A stretch of 64,000 bases of DNA from the NCBI GenBank assembly GCA_015064385.1, contig SVSI01000002.1, forward strand, positions 129,315 to 193,314. The letters are read 5' to 3'. The notes under the pieces are model-generated. The model had not been told where the DNA came from, did not search any database, and saw only the letters and a list, made by a program, of their open reading frames with translations. Positions 26,585 through 35,128 of this stretch are shown here, piece after piece (position 1 is the stretch's first letter; every line of letters starts with the position of its first letter). Origin of the DNA: Oscillospiraceae bacterium. Lineage in GTDB: Bacteria > Bacillota > Clostridia > Oscillospirales > CAG-272. Made by a program: the position numbers and the translations under genes.

Positions 26585-29053
26585 GTGATATACAAGATAA
26601 TCGGAGTCCACGCACTCTCTCTTCCCTACCACGCCGACAAGGAATACGAGTATTATCTGCCCGCGGGCTTTGAGACCCCCGTCGGCCGCGGAAGCTTCGT
26701 TATCGTTCCCTTCGGAGGGGGAAACAAAAAGATCCTCGCCGTCGTCACCGCCACTCGCGAAGGAGACGACATATCCAAATTCAAGCCGATCTTGTCTCTC
26801 GTTTCTCATATTTCGCTAAACGAGGAGCAGCTCGGCATCGCGCAGTACCTTAAGGAGCACATTTTCTGCTCGATAGGAGACGTGGTCAAGGCGATGATCC
26901 CGTCAGCGGCCCTGTCGCGAATAAACGAGATATACCGCGCTCTGCCCGAAAAGGATGGGCGCGTTGAGCTGAGTCAAAAGGCGCTCGTCGTATGGGACTG
27001 CATACGTCAAAGCAGGGACGGTATTGCCGCAAGCCGTCTTAATGCAAAATTCGGAAAAGAGGTACTCTCTATACTGCCGAAGCTCGTTGAATACGGATAT
27101 GCCGAAAGGATCACCGAAATAAAGGACGGCGCAAAGAAAAAGGAGCTTGAGATAATCCATCCGAAGCTCTCGCGCGAGGAGTCCGAAAGATATATTTCGG
27201 GCGACAAAAAGATCAAGGGACAAAAGAGGATCCTTGTTCTCTCGTATCTCGCGGAAAACGGCGCAACTCCCGCAGAAGAGCTTTACGAACGCGTCGGTGT
27301 CACCAAAAAGCAGGTCACCGCACTTTGTGAAATGGGACTTTTGGAGATAGAAAAGCGCGAGATAATGCGTGCGCCGTATAACATACCGATAAACGCGGAC
27401 AGAGTATCGATCCTTTCCGAGCATCAAAAGGTCGCGTTTGAAAAGATCAGCGAGCTTATCGACTCGAAAGAGCCGAAAGCTGCGCTTCTTCACGGAATAA
27501 CGGGAAGCGGAAAGACTCACGTTATCAAGGCGGCAATAGACAAGGTGGTGTCTATGGGGCGGCAGGTAATAATCCTCGTTCCCGAAATAGCACTCACCCC
27601 GCAAACGGTCGAGACCTTTTGCTCCTTTTACGGAGACAGAGTTGCCGTATGGCACTCGGGGCTTTCGGCAGGCGAGCGTTACGACGCCTGGCGCAAAATG
27701 ACTCTCGGAGATGCGGACGTTTGTATCGGAACCCGCTCCGCAGTCTTTGCACCCTTCAAAAACCTCGGAATGATAGTTATAGACGAGGAGCACGAGCACA
27801 CCTACAAGTCCGAGCAGTCGCCACGCTATCATGCAAGGGACGTTGCCCGTTACAGATGCGTTAAAAATGACGCGCTTATGCTTCTTTCTTCGGCAACGCC
27901 GTCGGTAGAAAGCTATTACAAAGCAAAAGAGGGCGTTTACTCACTTATTGAGCTGACCGAGCGTTACAACAGCGCACAGCTCCCCGAAACGGTAATATCC
28001 GACCTTCGTATAGATGCCGAGGGCGGAAACGTCTCGCCAATAGGCGCGATCTTATCGGACGCTCTTTCCAAAGCTCACAATGAAAACTCACAGAGCATAC
28101 TTTTTATCAACCGCAGAGGTTACAACAATTTCCTCACCTGTACTACCTGCGGTGAGGTCATAAGCTGTCCGCGATGCAGCGTTTCGCTCACCTACCACGC
28201 AAAGAGCCGTCAGGACAAGTACGGTCACCTTATGTGTCATTACTGCGGACACCGCGAGGATATACCAAAGCGCTGTCCCGAATGCTCGAGCGAAACGGTC
28301 AGCTTCCTGGGATTCGGCACGCAAAAGGCAGAGGATACTCTCGGCGAGATACTTCCGAATATGCGCGTTATGAGAATGGACGCAGACACCACGTCGGCTA
28401 AATTTTCCTTTGACAAAATGCTCTCCGATTTCAGAAAGGGCGAGGCAGACGTGCTTATCGGCACGCAGATGGTAACTAAAGGACACGATTTTCCCAACGT
28501 CTCACTCGTCGGAGTTCTGCTCGCAGACACTTCCCTGCATCTTGACGACTACCGAGCAAACGAGCGTACCTTTGCACTCGTCACGCAGGTTATCGGACGT
28601 GCGGGACGCGGCGAGAAAAAGGGTACGGCAATAATACAGACATACCTGCCCGACCATCCCGTTTTACTCCTCGCAGCAGCACAGGACTACAAGGCGTTTT
28701 ACGAAAACGATATAGCCATCAGGCGCTCTCTCGTTTTCCCGCCGTTTTGCGATATAGTTCTCATATCTCTTTCGTCCGCAGACGAAAAAATGCTGCTGAA
28801 CGTATCCGCAATGTTTGCAAAAGAGCTTTACTGTATGCTCAAAGGCGACTTTTCGGACGTAAAAATGTCGGTATTCGGTCCTTTTGAAGCACCGATATAC
28901 AAAATAAACGATATTTACCACACCCGACTCGTTATAAAATGCCGTACCAACAGCCGTACGCGCGAGCTATTATCGTCTCTTATGCTCGGCTTTCCGAAGA
29001 AAACCTTGGGAAAGGTCACGCTCACGATAGACGTAAATCCCGCAAGCTTATAA
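26585..29053 (+). CDS. priA: Primosomal protein N', replication restart helicase
   Basis: 822-aa 3'-5' helicase that reloads the replisome at collapsed forks. Domains in order: 3' DNA-binding domain (VIYKIIGVHALSLPYHADKE, GRGSFVIVPFGG), winged helix region, helicase lobe 1 with Walker A GITGSGKTH, DEEH box (VIDEEHEHTYKSEQSPRYHA), zinc-binding cysteines (CTTCGEVISCPRC, CHYCG, CPEC), lobe 2 with GTQMVTKGHDFPNV and QVIGRAGRGEKKG, and the C-terminal domain. I start it at GTG 26585, 9 bases after AAAGGAG, where the family's usual N-terminus begins. The longer frame from GTG 26516 lies in a terminator and has no ribosome binding site. coaBC, often adjacent, is absent. Confidence 0.93.
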   Translation: MIYKIIGVHALSLPYHADKEYEYYLPAGFETPVGRGSFVIVPFGGGNKKILAVVTATREGDDISKFKPILSLVSHISLNEEQLGIAQYLKEHIFCSIGDVVKAMIPSAALSRINEIYRALPEKDGRVELSQKALVVWDCIRQSRDGIAASRLNAKFGKEVLSILPKLVEYGYAERITEIKDGAKKKELEIIHPKLSREESERYISGDKKIKGQKRILVLSYLAENGATPAEELYERVGVTKKQVTALCEMGLLEIEKREIMRAPYNIPINADRVSILSEHQKVAFEKISELIDSKEPKAALLHGITGSGKTHVIKAAIDKVVSMGRQVIILVPEIALTPQTVETFCSFYGDRVAVWHSGLSAGERYDAWRKMTLGDADVCIGTRSAVFAPFKNLGMIVIDEEHEHTYKSEQSPRYHARDVARYRCVKNDALMLLSSATPSVESYYKAKEGVYSLIELTERYNSAQLPETVISDLRIDAEGGNVSPIGAILSDALSKAHNENSQSILFINRRGYNNFLTCTTCGEVISCPRCSVSLTYHAKSRQDKYGHLMCHYCGHREDIPKRCPECSSETVSFLGFGTQKAEDTLGEILPNMRVMRMDADTTSAKFSFDKMLSDFRKGEADVLIGTQMVTKGHDFPNVSLVGVLLADTSLHLDDYRANERTFALVTQVIGRAGRGEKKGTAIIQTYLPDHPVLLLAAAQDYKAFYENDIAIRRSLVFPPFCDIVLISLSSADEKMLLNVSAMFAKELYCMLKGDFSDVKMSVFGPFEAPIYKINDIYHTRLVIKCRTNSRTRELLSSLMLGFPKKTLGKVTLTIDVNPASL

Positions 29054-29084
29054 GTCGGAAAAAGACAATGAAAGGACTTTCAAA

Positions 29085-29567
29085 ATGGCAATACTTACGA
29101 TAAGAACTGACAGCGATCCCATACTCTCCAAGGTCTGCCGTCCCATAGATGAAATAACCCCTCGCATCACTACCCTTCTCGACGATATGATAGACACTAT
29201 GCGCAGCGCAGAGGGTGTCGGACTTGCAGGTCCGCAGGTCGGCGTGGCGCGCAGAATCGTCGTAGTTGAGTGTACTCCCGGAGAGGTTTATGAGCTGATA
29301 AATCCCGTAATCGTAGAAAAAGACGGCGTTCAGCTCGGTAAGGAGGGATGCCTTTCCCTGCCCGGTCAGTGCGGCATCGTTTCCCGTCCTATGACGGTTA
29401 CCGTTGAGGCAACCAACCGTAAAGGAGAACGCTTCAGAGTGACCGGTACGGGACTTCTCGCGCGTGCATTCTGCCACGAGCTCGACCACCTCGACGGAAT
29501 TCTTTACCCCAAGGTTGCACAGAGAATGCTCACCTACGAGGAAATGATGAAAATGAGCGAGGAGTAA
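29085..29567 (+). CDS. def: Peptide deformylase
   Basis: Removes the formyl group from the starting methionine of new proteins, the step before Map. 160 aa with the three motifs GVGLAGPQVG, EGCLSLPG and HELDHLDG (two His and one Cys bind the metal). AAAGGA lies 8 bases before the ATG. It pairs functionally with fmt, which follows after a structured 237-base spacer. Confidence 0.96.
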   Translation: MAILTIRTDSDPILSKVCRPIDEITPRITTLLDDMIDTMRSAEGVGLAGPQVGVARRIVVVECTPGEVYELINPVIVEKDGVQLGKEGCLSLPGQCGIVSRPMTVTVEATNRKGERFRVTGTGLLARAFCHELDHLDGILYPKVAQRMLTYEEMMKMSEE

Positions 29568-29666
29568 ACCCTTTTGAGAAAAGGGTTTACTAATCCCAAA
29601 AAGCTTTCTTTGGGAAAACTTTTTGTAAAAAGTTTTCCCAAACCCTTTCAAAAACTTTACTTAAAA
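29564..29666 (+). repeat. Hairpin-rich intergenic repeat element, copy 1
   Basis: Two strong hairpins in a row: a 12-bp perfect stem (29564-29575 with 29579-29590, including the def stop), and a 16-bp arm pair TTTGGGAAAACTTTTT / AAAAAGTTTTCCCAAA (29609-29624 with 29627-29642). The element ends in AAAAACTTTACTTAAAA (29650-29666), which recurs exactly at 46383-46399. Further downstream in the same spacer lie two more hairpins: 29707-29719 with 29724-29736 (13 bp), and CATGG/CCATG at 29746-29764. The first two can end def transcription. Confidence 0.7.
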
Positions 29667-29804
29667 AAATTTTGTTTGCTCATATCTTCCTTTGGTTGCT
29701 CTTTGCGAAGCGTTTCTGTCAACACAGAAATGCTTCAAAATAATACATGGGCGCGTTTACCATGTGTTCGCACAAACTAAATTCCTAGAAAGGAATGATA
29801 ATAT

Positions 29805-30746
29805 ATGAAAATATTATTTATGGGTACTCCCGATTTTGCGGTGAACTCATTTGCTGCACTCTGCCGCGAGTTTTCGGTCGTCGGCGCCGTTACCCAGCCC
29901 GATAAGCCGAAGGGCAGAGGATATACCCTTACTCCCCCGCCCGTAAAGGTGGAGGCAGAAAAGCTCGGCGTCCCCGTTTATCAGCCCGAAACGCTTAAGG
30001 ACGGCGCAATAAAAGATCTCCTTGACGAGCTTTCTCCCGATCTTATTGCGGTGGTAGCTTACGGAAAGATACTTCCCTCTTACGTGCTTGACTACCCGAA
30101 ATACGGATGTATAAATCTGCACGGCTCGCTTCTGCCCAAGTACAGAGGCGCCGCTCCGATGCAAAGAGCGATAATAGACGGCGAAAAGGTCACGGGCGTG
30201 ACTACTATGTATATGGAAAAGGGACTCGACACGGGCGATATGCTCGAAAAAGTCACGGTCGAGATAGGTGAAAACGATAATTTTGAGGACATTCACGATA
30301 AGCTCGCCCTAGTCGGCGCAGAGCTTCTCGTTTCAACGGTCAAAAAGCTTGAAAAGGGCGAGATAATCCCCGAAAAGCAGGATGACTCTCTCTCGACCTA
30401 CGCCGCAAAGATCGAAAAGACCGACTGTCTTATCGACTTTTCAAAAAGCGCGCAGGAGATACACGACCAAGTCCGCGGACTCTCTCCCATTCCTCTCGCG
30501 TTTGCATATTTGAGAGGTAAAATGCTTAAAATAAGAGCGACGGTCATTCTCGAAAAGGACGGCTCCTACGGAAACGCGGGAGAGGTGATTTCGGCCGATA
30601 ACCGCGGAATTTCAGTCGCCTGCGGTAGTGGAAAGGTGCTCGTTACCGAGGTCATTCCCGAGGGCAAAAAAGCAATGAGCGCAAGCTCATTCGTAAACGG
30701 CAGAGCAGTCTCCGTCGGTGACACTCTCGTGTCCTTTAAGGAATAA
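29805..30746 (+). CDS. fmt: Methionyl-tRNA formyltransferase
   Basis: 313 aa. Formylates initiator Met-tRNA with 10-formyl-THF. Signatures are MKILFMGTPDFAVNSF, GCINLHGSLLPKYRGAAPMQ with the catalytic Asn-His, and TGVTTMYMEKGLDTGDM with the catalytic Asp. The C-terminal OB domain includes KIRATVILEKD and VEVIPEGKK-like VTEVIPEGKKAMSASSF. AAAGGA is about 10 bases upstream. rsmB follows after two bases. Confidence 0.97.
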   Translation: MKILFMGTPDFAVNSFAALCREFSVVGAVTQPDKPKGRGYTLTPPPVKVEAEKLGVPVYQPETLKDGAIKDLLDELSPDLIAVVAYGKILPSYVLDYPKYGCINLHGSLLPKYRGAAPMQRAIIDGEKVTGVTTMYMEKGLDTGDMLEKVTVEIGENDNFEDIHDKLALVGAELLVSTVKKLEKGEIIPEKQDDSLSTYAAKIEKTDCLIDFSKSAQEIHDQVRGLSPIPLAFAYLRGKMLKIRATVILEKDGSYGNAGEVISADNRGISVACGSGKVLVTEVIPEGKKAMSASSFVNGRAVSVGDTLVSFKE

Positions 30747-30748
30747 AA

Positions 30749-32047
30749 ATGAACGTCAGAAAAATAGCTTATAACGTACTTGAGGAAAGCGAAAAAAAGA
30801 GCAAATATATATCTCTCGCTCTCGACTCGGTAATATCGCGTGGCGAGCTTTCGGGCGAGGACAGAGCCCTTCTTTCGGCGCTCGTTTACGGAGTGACCGA
30901 GCGAAAAATAACTCTCGACTACTTTATTTCCGCTCTTTCGGGCAGAAATATAAGGTCTCTCGACAGCGAGGTGCTCAACCTTCTTCGCCTCGGTGCGTAC
31001 CAAATAATTTATATGGATAAGATCCCCGACAGCGCGGCGGTAAACGAGACTGTTAAGCTCGCTTCGCGCTATGCGGCGCGGTCTAAAAATTTTGTAAACG
31101 CGATACTCCGGCGCATCTGCCGCGAAAAGTCGTCTCTTCCCTATCCGACGGATAATACCGAGCGTCTTTCGATAGAAAATTCTATCCCCAAGGAGCTTTG
31201 CGAGCATTTTATGAGAGATTATCCCGACGATTTTGAAGAGATAATCAGAGCATCAAACTCAAAGCCGAAGCTCACGCTTACTGTCAACACGCTGAGATCC
31301 TCGCGCGACTCCCTTGCAAAGATCATCGGAGACGGATGTGAAAAGACCGCTTTTTCCGAAAAAGGACTTAAGCTGACGTCCTCTTTCGCGGTGTCCGACT
31401 TTTCTCCGCTAAGCGACGGACTTTGCTACGTTCAAGACGAAGCGTCACAGATAGCAGTTTCCGCGCTCGCTCCAAAGTCGGGAGATACGGTCATTGACGT
31501 ATGCTCGTGTCCGGGCGGAAAAGCGTTTTTCTCGGCGATACTGATGGAAAACGTCGGAAAGATATACTGCTTTGACCTGCACGAGTCAAAGCTTCCGCTT
31601 ATTAAAAATCAGGCGGAAAAGCTCGGGATAGAGATAATAAATGCAGAGCGTCACGACTCACGCATTGCAAGAGAGGATCTTATAGAAAAGGCAGATAAGG
31701 TCATTTGCGACGTTCCTTGCTCGGGACTCGGCGTTCTCGCCAAAAAGCCGGAAATACGGCACAAGTCATTTAACGACCTTTCAGAGCTTGATAATATACA
31801 AAAAGAAATCCTTGAGGCGTCCGCAAAATACGTCAAGGTGGGCGGGGTACTTCTCTACTCCACCTGCACGCTGAGAAAGGCGGAAAACGAGGAAAGAGTT
31901 GCACAGTTTTTAAGCACTCACCCGAATTTCGAGCTTCTCCCATTCAGCGTAGGGACGCTCGAGGCGAAAGAGGGACTTTTGACTCTCCTTCCGTCAAAAC
32001 ACGCAACGGACGGATTTTTCATATCGCTACTTAAAAGAAGATCATAG
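30749..32047 (+). CDS. rsmB: 16S rRNA (cytosine-967-C5)-methyltransferase
   Basis: 432 aa. The N-terminal NusB-like domain (IAYNVLEESEKKSKYISLAL, RDSAAVNETVKL-type DSAAVNETVKLASRYAA, FVNAILRRI) is followed by the NSUN methyltransferase domain: VDVCSCPGGKAFFSA-type SAM loop, CDVPCSGLGVLAKKPEIRHK and LLYSTCTLRKAENEE carrying the two catalytic cysteines. It begins two bases after fmt, with AAGGA inside the end of fmt, so the two are probably coupled. Confidence 0.95.
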   Translation: MNVRKIAYNVLEESEKKSKYISLALDSVISRGELSGEDRALLSALVYGVTERKITLDYFISALSGRNIRSLDSEVLNLLRLGAYQIIYMDKIPDSAAVNETVKLASRYAARSKNFVNAILRRICREKSSLPYPTDNTERLSIENSIPKELCEHFMRDYPDDFEEIIRASNSKPKLTLTVNTLRSSRDSLAKIIGDGCEKTAFSEKGLKLTSSFAVSDFSPLSDGLCYVQDEASQIAVSALAPKSGDTVIDVCSCPGGKAFFSAILMENVGKIYCFDLHESKLPLIKNQAEKLGIEIINAERHDSRIAREDLIEKADKVICDVPCSGLGVLAKKPEIRHKSFNDLSELDNIQKEILEASAKYVKVGGVLLYSTCTLRKAENEERVAQFLSTHPNFELLPFSVGTLEAKEGLLTLLPSKHATDGFFISLLKRRS

Positions 32048-32068
32048 ATCACGAAGAAAGGAATAAAA

Positions 32069-32779
32069 ATGTTTTATATCGACTGGACTTATATCATTCT
32101 CGTTATGCCCGCAATTATTTTCTCAATGTGGGCAAGTATGCGAGTGAATACGACCTTTGAAAAGTACTCAAAGCAGAACTCCGCACGCCGTATGACGGGC
32201 GCAGAGGCGGCACGCAGAGTGCTTCAGGCAAATGGGGTGCACAACGTAAGGATCGAAAAGATAAGCGGTAACCTCACCGACCACTACGATCCGAAGGCAA
32301 ACGTAATACGTCTTTCCGAGGCAGTTCACGACAGCGTTTCGACGGCGGCTATCGGAGTTGCCGCACACGAGGCGGGACACGCAGTACAGCACGCGCAAAA
32401 TTATGCTCCCGTGAAGATCAGAACGGCGATCGTTCCGATAACGAATATCGGCTCGAAGCTCGCTATTCCCCTGGTCATAGTAGGCATACTTCTTTCGTAC
32501 GTCAGCGCTCAGTACGCCTCTATCGCGTACGCAGGCGTTGCGGCGTTCGGACTTTGCGTGGTCTTTCAGCTCGTAACTCTGCCAACGGAGTTCAATGCAA
32601 GCCGCAGAGCACTCGTTGCGATCGAGCAGTGCGGAATACTCAGCCGAGACGAGCTTGATGGCTCAAGAAAGGTCCTCACCGCGGCGGCTCTCACCTACGT
32701 TGCCGCGCTTGCGGTAACCCTTATGCAGTTCTTACGCCTTTTCCTTATGGTTGCCGGTTCAAGCAACAGAAGAAAATGA
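32069..32779 (+). CDS. Zinc metallopeptidase, YugP type
   Basis: 236 aa membrane protein of the neutral zinc metallopeptidase family (PF04298 type). An N-terminal hydrophobic segment (YIILVMPAIIFSMWASM) is followed by a cytoplasmic domain with AHEAGHAVQHA (HExxH-type metal site). Three further hydrophobic stretches and an RRK end follow. In Clostridia it is often encoded with fmt and rsmB, as here (22 bases after rsmB, AAAGGA upstream). The substrate is not known. Confidence 0.88.
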   Translation: MFYIDWTYIILVMPAIIFSMWASMRVNTTFEKYSKQNSARRMTGAEAARRVLQANGVHNVRIEKISGNLTDHYDPKANVIRLSEAVHDSVSTAAIGVAAHEAGHAVQHAQNYAPVKIRTAIVPITNIGSKLAIPLVIVGILLSYVSAQYASIAYAGVAAFGLCVVFQLVTLPTEFNASRRALVAIEQCGILSRDELDGSRKVLTAAALTYVAALAVTLMQFLRLFLMVAGSSNRRK

Positions 32780-32790
32780 TCGAATATAAA

Positions 32791-32817
32791 AAAATGCCGA
32801 CGATGTCGGCATTTTTT
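32791..32817. terminator. Bidirectional terminator between the YugP-type gene and the SDR gene
   Basis: 11-bp stem AAAATGCCGAC / GTCGGCATTTT with a GAT loop, A-run on the left and T-run on the right. It serves both converging genes. Confidence 0.9.
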
Positions 32818-33562
32818 ATTTGTTAAACATTATATGCCTTCCGCCGTCGGCAAGAATACAGCTTCCGTTTATAAATGATCCCTTGTCGGATGCAACGTAC
32901 ATAATAAGATCTACGATCTCCTGAACGTATGCCGCCCTTCCTATAAGAGTCTTCATATTCGCCATCGCATCACGTGTCAGAACAGGACCGGGCGCAACAC
33001 AAACACATCTTATATTGTGAGGCGCTCCCGCAAGGGCTATTGATTTCGTAACTCCGGTCATAAGAGCACTTTTAGAGGCACTGTATGCAATATCTCTGAC
33101 CCCTCCGTCTGCGCCGGCAATAGATCCGAGATGGATTATGACTCCGCTTTTTTGCTTCACCATTTGAGACATTACCGCGTGATCGAAATATATCGCACCC
33201 TTGAGATTCAGATCTATTCCAAAATCATAGACCTCTATCGGCGTTTCCCAAAACTGACCTTTTTGGTTGCATATTCTCATTTCGGATCCGCCCGCACAGC
33301 AAATAAGGATATCTATCGTTCCGAAAACTTCAACCGCACGGTCTCTTGCCGCAACTGCGTCATCGTAGCACGTGACGTCCGCACGTACGGTGAGAACTCT
33401 GTCGCCGTGCTCGGCAAGTCCCTCCTTTACTAAGGCGAGCCCTTCCTCGTTTATATCAACGAGCACAACGTTATATCCTTCTCTTGCATAGCATTCGCCC
33501 GCAAGACGTGCAATTCCCGATGCGCCGCCGGTGAGCATTACGGTCTTGTTTACTGTTTTCAT
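32816..33562 (-). CDS. SDR family oxidoreductase
   Basis: 248 aa short-chain dehydrogenase with a Rossmann fold. The cofactor motif is TGGASGIAR (residues 11-19): the last Gly of the usual TGxxxGxG is Ala. VLVDINEE, with an acidic residue after strand 2, points to NAD(H) rather than NADP(H). ILICCAGG stands in place of NNAG. The catalytic Ser (HLGSIAG) and YSASK are intact. VAPGPVLTRDAM and the ADGGRHI end fit classical SDRs. The AGGGGGG site lies upstream. Substrate unknown; no pathway partner is adjacent. Confidence 0.88.
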   Translation of the reverse strand: MKTVNKTVMLTGGASGIARLAGECYAREGYNVVLVDINEEGLALVKEGLAEHGDRVLTVRADVTCYDDAVAARDRAVEVFGTIDILICCAGGSEMRICNQKGQFWETPIEVYDFGIDLNLKGAIYFDHAVMSQMVKQKSGVIIHLGSIAGADGGVRDIAYSASKSALMTGVTKSIALAGAPHNIRCVCVAPGPVLTRDAMANMKTLIGRAAYVQEIVDLIMYVASDKGSFINGSCILADGGRHIMFNK

Positions 33563-33598
33563 TATAATAGCCCCCCTGAAAATTTATACGTTAACAGT

Positions 33599-33627
33599 AT
33601 TGTAGCAAAATAATATGTTAAAGTAAA
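33599..33627 (-). promoter_or_regulatory. Possible promoter of the SDR gene
   Basis: Minus strand: TTTACT at 33627-33622, 17-base spacer, TACAAT at 33604-33599, preceded by TGC (extended -10). Moderate match. Confidence 0.45.
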
Positions 33628-33672
33628 TACATTATTCTATCAAAAAATGCTTCAAAAGGGACTAATAATATC

Positions 33673-34026
33673 TTATTTTGCCTTGCTCCTGAAAACAAGT
33701 GCCGAGATCAGAGCAGCCACGAGCGTGACGCTGATTCCAACAGAAGACGCGGTCAGTCCGCCCTTGAATGCACCGAGGAGTCCCTCGCTGTCAACTGCCT
33801 TTATAACCCCGCTCGCAAGCACGTTGCCAAATCCGGTGAGCGGCACGGACGCTCCGCACCCTGCAAAATCGACGAGCGGCTTGTATATACCGATAGCGCC
33901 CAGAACGGTACCGAGAACGACGTAGATAACCAGTATCCTTGCAGGTGTCATTTTCGTTTTGTCAATGAGTATCTGCGCGGGTACGCAAAGCGCTCCGCCG
34001 ATAAGAAAAGCCCATAAAAACTGCAT
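33673..34026 (-). CDS. spoVAE: Stage V sporulation protein AE
   Basis: 117 aa, four predicted membrane helices. WAFLIGGALCVPAQILIDKT, TPARILVIYVVLGTVLGAIG and CGASVPLTGFGNVLASGV are typical of SpoVAE (the SpoVAEb half). It belongs to the channel that moves dipicolinic acid into the forespore and out during germination. It lies one base after spoVAD. spoVAC, usually directly upstream of spoVAD, is 10 kb away at 44.3 kb. Confidence 0.92.
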   Translation of the reverse strand: MQFLWAFLIGGALCVPAQILIDKTKMTPARILVIYVVLGTVLGAIGIYKPLVDFAGCGASVPLTGFGNVLASGVIKAVDSEGLLGAFKGGLTASSVGISVTLVAALISALVFRSKAK

Positions 34027-34027
34027 T

Positions 34028-35032
34028 TTATTTTCCTTCCTCCTTGTTTTTTGACGAAAAATGAACTAAATGTGCAACTGCGGGAATACTGAGTCCCTGC
34101 TGGAGACTGGTGGGACTCATAAGCGCTCCCGTTCCAATAAAAAGCACCTCATGAAGCTTTCCCGCCTCGATCTCGGGCAGTATTTTTGCCCCCAGCACGA
34201 GCGCGCTGCATCCACAGCCCGAGCCGCCCGCGTGCATATCCTGATTTTCGCGGTCGAAAACGATAAGTCCGCAGTCGCTGTAATTTTCACCGAGTTTTCT
34301 GCCCCTTTTCGCCATAAGATCCTTTACTATCGAGTAGCCCTCGTAGCCGAGATCACCCGTCACGATAAGATCGTAGTCGGACGGCCTTGTGTCGCTTTTA
34401 TCAAAAAAGGTACAGAGTGTGTCTATTGCCGCAGGCGCCATCGCCGCACCCATATTGTTTATATCCTTGATGCCGCCGTCACGCACGGTCCCGAACATCA
34501 CCTCGGCTATCTCTGCCCTGCACTGCTTATTTGAAATGATAAACGCGCCCGAGGCGGTAACGGTACGCTGTGAGGTAGGCGTTCTCTGTCCGCCGTACTC
34601 AAGCGGAAAGCGGAACTGTCTTTCCGCCGAGCAAAAATGAGACGAGGTCACGGCTCCCGCGTTTACGGCGTATCCCGCCGATACCGACATCGAGGCGAGC
34701 GCTATCGACTCGGCACAGGTCGAGCAGGCGCCGTAAAGACCGATATAAGGGGTATCAAAGTCGATAAGACCGTAATTTGACGAGGTACACTGATTCATAA
34801 GGTCACCCGCGAAGATGCAGTCAACCACGGTCCCTGGGCTAAGCTTTGAAAGTGCGCCCGAAAAAGCGCGCCTTTGCATCTCGCTCTCTGCTTTTTCCCA
34901 GGTGTCTTTTGAAAAGCGGTCGTCACCCGAATACTCCTCGATAAGGTGACCTATCGGCCCCTCTTTTTCTTTTCTGCCCGCCACGGCGTAATAGGATAAC
35001 ACCGACGGACGGTTACTGAATTTTATATACAT
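34028..35032 (-). CDS. spoVAD: Stage V sporulation protein AD
   Basis: 334 aa, a thiolase-fold protein that binds dipicolinic acid in Bacillus. Signatures are MNQCTSSNYGLIDFDTPYIG, GLYGACSTCAESIALASMSV, SSHFCSAERQFRFPLEYG, GQRTPTSQRTVTASGAFI and the C-terminal IGTGALMSPTSLQQGLSIPA. GAAGG lies before the ATG. The transcript must start after the terminator at 35097-35123. The upstream block 35050-35085 closely resembles the one before spoVAC. Confidence 0.94.
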   Translation of the reverse strand: MYIKFSNRPSVLSYYAVAGRKEKEGPIGHLIEEYSGDDRFSKDTWEKAESEMQRRAFSGALSKLSPGTVVDCIFAGDLMNQCTSSNYGLIDFDTPYIGLYGACSTCAESIALASMSVSAGYAVNAGAVTSSHFCSAERQFRFPLEYGGQRTPTSQRTVTASGAFIISNKQCRAEIAEVMFGTVRDGGIKDINNMGAAMAPAAIDTLCTFFDKSDTRPSDYDLIVTGDLGYEGYSIVKDLMAKRGRKLGENYSDCGLIVFDRENQDMHAGGSGCGCSALVLGAKILPEIEAGKLHEVLFIGTGALMSPTSLQQGLSIPAVAHLVHFSSKNKEEGK

Positions 35033-35049
35033 TTTTCTTTACCTTCGTT

Positions 35050-35085
35050 TTTGTTTTATTGTTTGCAAAGAAGGTAAAATTATTC
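35050..35085 (-). promoter_or_regulatory. Promoter-like block of spoVAD, shared with spoVAC
   Basis: Minus strand: GAATA at 35085-35081, 11 bases, TTTGCAAA, 2 bases, ATAAAACAAAA, then GAAGG. GAATA matches the -35 of forespore sigma-G promoters; the -10 is not a good match, so the sigma factor is an inference. Confidence 0.45.
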
Positions 35086-35096
35086 TTTTGAAAATA

Positions 35097-35123
35097 AAAA
35101 TCGCCATCGATGATGGCGATTTT
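35097..35123 (-). terminator. Terminator of the zinc-ribbon membrane protein gene
   Basis: 12-bp stem AAAATCGCCATC / GATGGCGATTTT with loop GAT. T-rich on the minus-strand exit side. It separates the gene from spoVAD. Confidence 0.85.
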
Positions 35124-35128
35124 GTATT

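Noticed and set aside
26903..27832. Minus-strand open frame of about 309 codons inside priA
   Set aside because: Shadow of the priA reading frame with no independent support.
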